A stretch of DNA of 64,000 bases from Phoronis australis (taxonomy: Eukaryota > Phoronida > Phoronidae). Positions 60,061 through 64,000 of the stretch are shown piece after piece. A model generated the notes under the pieces. It saw nothing but the letters and a program-made list of their open reading frames with translations, was not told where the DNA came from and did no database searches. The stretch is from positions 1-64,000 of the forward strand of contig NMRA01000468.1 of assembly GCA_002633005.1 (NCBI GenBank), read 5' to 3'. The position numbers and the translations under genes were made by a program. Within the stretch, counting starts at the first letter, position 1; every line of letters begins with the position of its first letter.

Positions 60061-63000
60061 GTATGTACTTGTGTAGTGTTTTCGTTCGATCTAACACCTT
60101 ATCTGCAGCCGGTTGCTAAATTCAAATGGGATTTAAGCTGCGGGGTACAGAACACTTTTATCAAAATTCTGAGTTAAGTTGCTAAAAAGCAACCGCTAAA
60201 TCTCCAATAGTTTCAAACTGTTATGCCACGACGCAATCACAGCCAACAGTGCAAAAAGGCTTGAGATTCGAAGTAAAGTGAACTGACATTGACATCCAAC
60301 ATTTCATGTCACTGACACGTCTTCGTCTACTCAGACTTCAGTGACTTCCTGTTCAGAAGTACGAGAACGTTGTGTGTTGAGTGTAATACTAGATATCGTG
60401 TCTGTTTCCAGCCTGTTTCGACCAGCACTGTTATTGTCCAGCAGCCAGCACCAACTGTTATGATACAAGGACCGCGCACGTGGTCAACGGGCATATGCGC
60501 CTGTTGTGAAGACATGACCATATGTAAGTCTTTTACTCATCAGTAACTGACGACTTTTACATGAATGGACGGGGCACCATATGGGGCTGGGGGGCTATAT
60601 CCCCCACTTTTTTCAGTGCTGCGCCGCCCATGTTTTAACAATGACAACGAATCCCCCCGGGACGTCTTTATATTGTTTCAAAGATAAACAAAGGACTCTT
60701 ATGCCTGCGCAGGTGTTTGTTTTGAAGTAAGCGGTCCGGCTACAAAAGTTGGCTAGCGAAAACGTAGTTTTGTGGCAAATCAACATGCAACAAATCGCTA
60801 GCGACATTTGGAACCCTACACAAGACGGTGTTTTTGTTACTGGCGAAAACGAAAGTATGTTAGCCAGTTTGTGAACGGCGTTGATAACTAGAGGGGCTTA
60901 AACGTATGTTGTATTTCAGCTCAGGCAAATGATTATAAATACGCGCATCTACGATAACTTCAAAAATTAGACACAGGTTAGCGCGACACCTCTCGGCTAG
61001 TTGAGATCGACTATTGGCAGAAATATGCACTTTCTTAAAAAAATGTTCAAGTGTAGACGTTGGAGGTTTTTGGAATTTGAATTATAAGTGTATCAGCTAG
61101 TCACATAGAAAAAATTAGGTTGTCCCCCAGGTACTCACAACAGTGAATGCTATGACCTTCGGCCTTCTGCCTAATTGGTTAGGGTGAGAATAATTCATGT
61201 TGAAACAGAACAATTCCGGCCACAGACAGAGATATTTCATGGCCTCATTCTTGGTGTTAACTGGTATCACCATAACCAGAGGGGGTGTTTAGGGCCCCCT
61301 CCCATCTGCAATCGTATCGTTTCTATGCCATCTCACGCTGAAGTTTATCTAAACAAAAATATTCTGTTTACAGGTTTGTGCGTAGCCTTTTGCCCTGTGT
61401 GTTATGAGAGTCATTTGGCAACCAAGATGGGCGAAAACTGTTGCCTGCCTTGCTGTGTCCCAGGGTCACTCATAGCCCTCCGTGCCCATTTCAGAGGAAA
61501 GCACAACTTAACGGTAGGTATAAAAATGTTTCAAGTGGAACGTCGGGAACTGTCTTAATATAGTTTGAATTTCCTGTTCTGGTATTCATCACGCTTGCCC
61601 ACACTGGTAAAAGTTTGTTGAGGGAGTTCCAAAAAGTTTGCCAAAAAGCTGTAAAGCAGTACTTGTTTTACTACATTTGCCAGTTTTTATTTGAGTTTAT
61701 CATACGTAGGTGATGATACGGCCTTGAAGTATCTGTGTTATCACACTGTGAAGTATGTCATAATTAATAATGTTGATTAGTTTACAATTGCTGATATTTC
61801 ACATGGAATAAATACTCACTAAATGAGTTCCAATTTCATCGCAATTCCGCAACGACATATAAACAGATGGTGCCGCTTAAGATTAGTGTAAATGCGCGTC
61901 TCGATACATGATATAACAATCCACAGTTACCGTCACGTACGTTTTGTAACATATTTTATGTATTTATTTTAAACAATAGATTATTTAGTTCAGGCCCAGG
62001 TCTCCAAACGCTTCCTTTTTCCCACTTTTTGGAGATGTTACTACTTTTTTCAAATTCCTATTTCTTGTCAAGATTTTGTCGACGAGTAAATTTCTTGAAT
62101 CTAACAACGAAATATCTAGTTGTCAGAACTAAAATAAACTGCAATAATCATGGCTACTGTTGGATCGCACAATGGCTCCTCTCTGACACCAAGAACTGTG
62201 ATATTCCAAGAAGGGCTGATTGAAATAACGGTGTCAAAGCTGGATATTAAATGCAGAGGAGAAGCTATGGATTGGCTGGAATTATTTGGATAAGTTTGGG
62301 TTTACACATAAGTGTTCTGCATTTGATAAATACCTTCAGTGGTTTATCCATCCGTTCAGGTATATCTGCATTGCAATTTCTTTCCAGATTATAATGTTAG
62401 GGCATAACCCAATAGAAGTTTCTGACCATCACAATTTCACAAATTCAACTTTTAAATACGCAATGGTCGCTCTAACTGTTCCTACTTTTTCCTTCTTTTT
62501 TGTGAAGTGACTTTCCTATTTTTTCCTATTTTTGTGAAAAACTCTTGGGAGGCTTGTTAAGTTTAAGGGATGTTGATTTTGCGGTGAATTTTTTGTTATT
62601 TTGGCATTACGTAATAAGCCTGCTACATCAAAATTCACAATTACCTCGAACTAAACAATATGCCAACTCTAGTGTAGACATCAGGTACAACTTAATTCAA
62701 ACGGCAATTTTGTGCTGGTGGTTATTTGTTGTCTGTGTGTGCTGGGAGGGTTGTTTGTGTGTTTGTGTATGTGGGCCTACCATCTTTGTTAAACGTAAGA
62801 TTGTATGTGTGCAAGTAAGAGTGCAAGCAAGTAAGGTACTGTAACATGTGTATTCTCGTTGGCATGCTCGTTGGCATGCTCGTTGGCATGCTCGTTGGCA
62901 TGCTCATATTAGTGGCATGCTCGTTGGCATGCTCGTTGGCATGCTCATATTGTTGGCATGCTCGTTGGCATGCTCGTTGGCTTGTATTTCACGTTGTAGT

Positions 63001-63550
63001 TGGATGTATATGTTTTCATATGCTATTGCTTGCTTGGATGTTGGTCGCGTGAAGCCGTGTCTAAGATATCCAGAATTTAGCTAATGATTTAAGTATTAAG
63101 CACTTGAAAAAACAAGGATGGAAATTTTTAAAATAGCCGCGATGAGAGTGAAGCCTTATATTAACTCGCTCGTCTTGTGAAACGGAAATTGTTAGTTTGT
63201 ATTCAAGACAGTATAGTAACTGGAAAGGCACAAGAAAACATCCAATATGAAACGTGTGCATATTATTTAGGATATAGCCACCTGTGCACATAACTGAAGC
63301 TTTGACGCATGCGCGAAATACTTGAGCAAAAATTTGAAAAACGCTTGTGCCCACATGCGTTAGTGTGCTATATTCGTCTCATTGAATCTTTGTTACACCA
63401 CAGGGCTCCATCATGGACGACTGCTGTATGGTGGCCTGTTGCTATTCTTGCGCCTTGTGCCAGCTGTCTCGAGAGGTCGACATAATGAATAACACCACGG
63501 TGATTGTACAGGGAGGCGCCACCACCACCACCGTCACAAACGTCATATAA
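59944..63550 (+). CDS. PLAC8 / cornifelin family cysteine-rich protein, 4 coding exons
   Basis: Coding exons 59944-60060, 60412-60523, 61374-61513 and 63404-63550 (phases 0, 1, 0) give 171 residues with a clean frame. The N-terminus is Pro/Tyr-rich with PPSY at residues 17-20, a PPxY motif. A linker with VIVQQPAPTVMIQGP follows. The PLAC8 domain opens with RTWSTGICACCEDM, continues CCLCVAFCPVCYESHLATKM, CCLPCCVPGSLIALRAHFRG and GSIMDDCC, and closes VACCYSCALCQLSREV. A Thr-rich tail ends TVTNVI. Family members (PLAC8, cornifelin, plant cadmium-resistance proteins) are small membrane-associated Cys-rich proteins with roles in cell size, differentiation or metal handling. Which applies here cannot be told. 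The start codon lies 11 bases after a TTGTTTATAG acceptor, so a 5' non-coding exon is likely. Confidence 0.88.
60412..60523 (+). CDS. PLAC8 coding exon 2
   Basis: 112 bases after TCTGTTTCCAG, ending ACCATAT before GTAAGTC, phase 0 to 1. Encodes the linker and WSTGICACCEDMTI. Confidence 0.88.
60563..60632. mobile_element. Short GC-rich element with GGGC(G/A)GCGC-type end in PLAC8 intron 2
   Basis: It begins ATGGACGGGGCACCATATGG, has a GGCTGGGGGGCTATATCCCC hairpin-like core and ends CAGTGCTGCGCCGCCCATG. The two ends are a loose inverted pair, and the right end matches the hairpin arm at 58687-58699. Likely a small DNA-transposon remnant. Confidence 0.4.
61374..61513 (+). CDS. PLAC8 coding exon 3
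   Basis: 140 bases after TGTTTACAG, ending TTAACG before GTAGGTA, phase 1 to 0. Encodes CLCVAFCPVCYESHLATK, the NCCLPCCVPGS segment and ALRAHFRGKHNLT. Confidence 0.88.
62855..62983 (+). repeat. 12-bp tandem repeat GGCATGCTCGTT in PLAC8 intron 3
   Basis: About ten units, interrupted twice by CATATTAGT or CATATTGT at similar spacing, which suggests a higher-order unit. Each unit holds the palindrome GCATGC. Confidence 0.9.
63404..63550 (+). CDS. PLAC8 terminal coding exon
   Basis: 147 bases after TACACCACAG to TAA. Encodes GSIMDDCCMVACCYSCALCQ and LSREVDIMNN, then a Thr/Val tail with TTTTVTNVI. ATTAAA at 63939-63944 is a possible poly(A) signal. Confidence 0.88.
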   Translation, partial: GSIMDDCCMVACCYSCALCQLSREVDIMNNTTVIVQGGATTTTVTNVI

Positions 63551-63807
63551 AGCACCTCCGGTGTATTACACCGTTCTCATGTGCTGCGTGTTAATCTACA
63601 TATGCTTGCTGACTTCAGCACCTGTATATTATAATAGGTTGCACTAAGCACACTTGGGGAGACCCAGTTTCAAGCTAGTATGTTTAAGTGAATTCAACAC
63701 ATGAAGAGTAAGGGTCATGAGTTCCGCCCGGTACATAGTACACTCTTAGAAGAGTAGCGTCTTCCTTTCGAATTGAATTATTTCTTATATTAGGCGCAAG
63801 GATCAAC

Positions 63808-63866
63808 ACACACACACAAGCACACGCACAAACACATGCGCGCACGAGCGCACACACACACACCCC
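63808..63866 (+). repeat. CA-rich microsatellite
   Basis: Interrupted (CA)n with CACACG and GCGCA variants, in or after the PLAC8 3' UTR. Confidence 0.85.
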
Positions 63867-64000
63867 CTCGACACTGCTTTTTGTAAGAAACTAACTTTTA
63901 AGTTAGTTTTACTTAAAAGTAAATCGTTCGTAGATTTCATTAAAAAGCTTGACAAAGACTGTTGTCTAATTTTCTTATAAACAGGTTTATTTTAGCACTA

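Noticed and set aside
62722-63084. ORFs with repeating Met-Pro-Thr-Ser or Val-Gly-Met-Leu units
   Set aside because: Translations of the 12-bp tandem repeat in PLAC8 intron 3.

Overview
This is a 64 kb piece of an animal nuclear genome. Genes are split by GT-AG introns, the DNA between them is AT-rich, and relics of LINEs and DNA transposons are common. One assembly gap of 454 N is present (54765-55218). The gene set (GLOD5, LITAF, PLAC8/cornifelin and FKBP2 homologues) and the kinds of transposon (L1/Tx1-like LINE, pogo-type, KIAA1586-like hAT, a THAP-domain element with TTAA target) suggest a marine invertebrate deuterostome such as a hemichordate or amphioxus. That placement is inference, not proof.

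Layout. 1-312 is the last coding exon of an unidentified gene (+). 313-9231 is non-coding with several fold-back repeats. 9232-15564 is a complete three-exon GLOD5-like glyoxalase/VOC gene (-), with a MITE in its last intron and a CCAAT-type promoter upstream. 15.7-25.5 kb is mostly intergenic, with a fold-back MITE, a 162-bp tandem duplication and promoter-like motif clusters. 25569-31616 is a LITAF-type gene (+) with at least one 18-nt microexon and introns full of repeats. 35391-35828 is an intronless FKBP2 homologue (-) ending in KDEL. 36685-47750 is a nested transposon island: a decayed pogo-type transposase, an hAT-like MITE, an intact intronless RING/B-box/transmembrane gene (39701-41140, -), a second MITE, a 5'-truncated LINE inserted into a decayed hAT transposase, and another MITE inside that hAT. 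52.4-56.4 kb is a second decayed LINE, cut by a THAP-domain DNA transposon (54248-55478). The transposon is flanked by TTAA duplications, and removing it restores the LINE reading frame. 59944-63550 is a four-coding-exon PLAC8/cornifelin-family gene (+).

The host genes look independent of one another. LITAF and PLAC8 encode small cysteine-rich proteins of similar design: a Pro/Tyr-rich N-terminus with a PPxY motif, then a compact Cys-rich domain. GLOD5 is a metal-dependent VOC-fold enzyme and FKBP2 is an ER prolyl isomerase. The multi-exon models were built by hand from splice signals, phase and protein family resemblance. Most transposon ORFs are broken and are called as relics.
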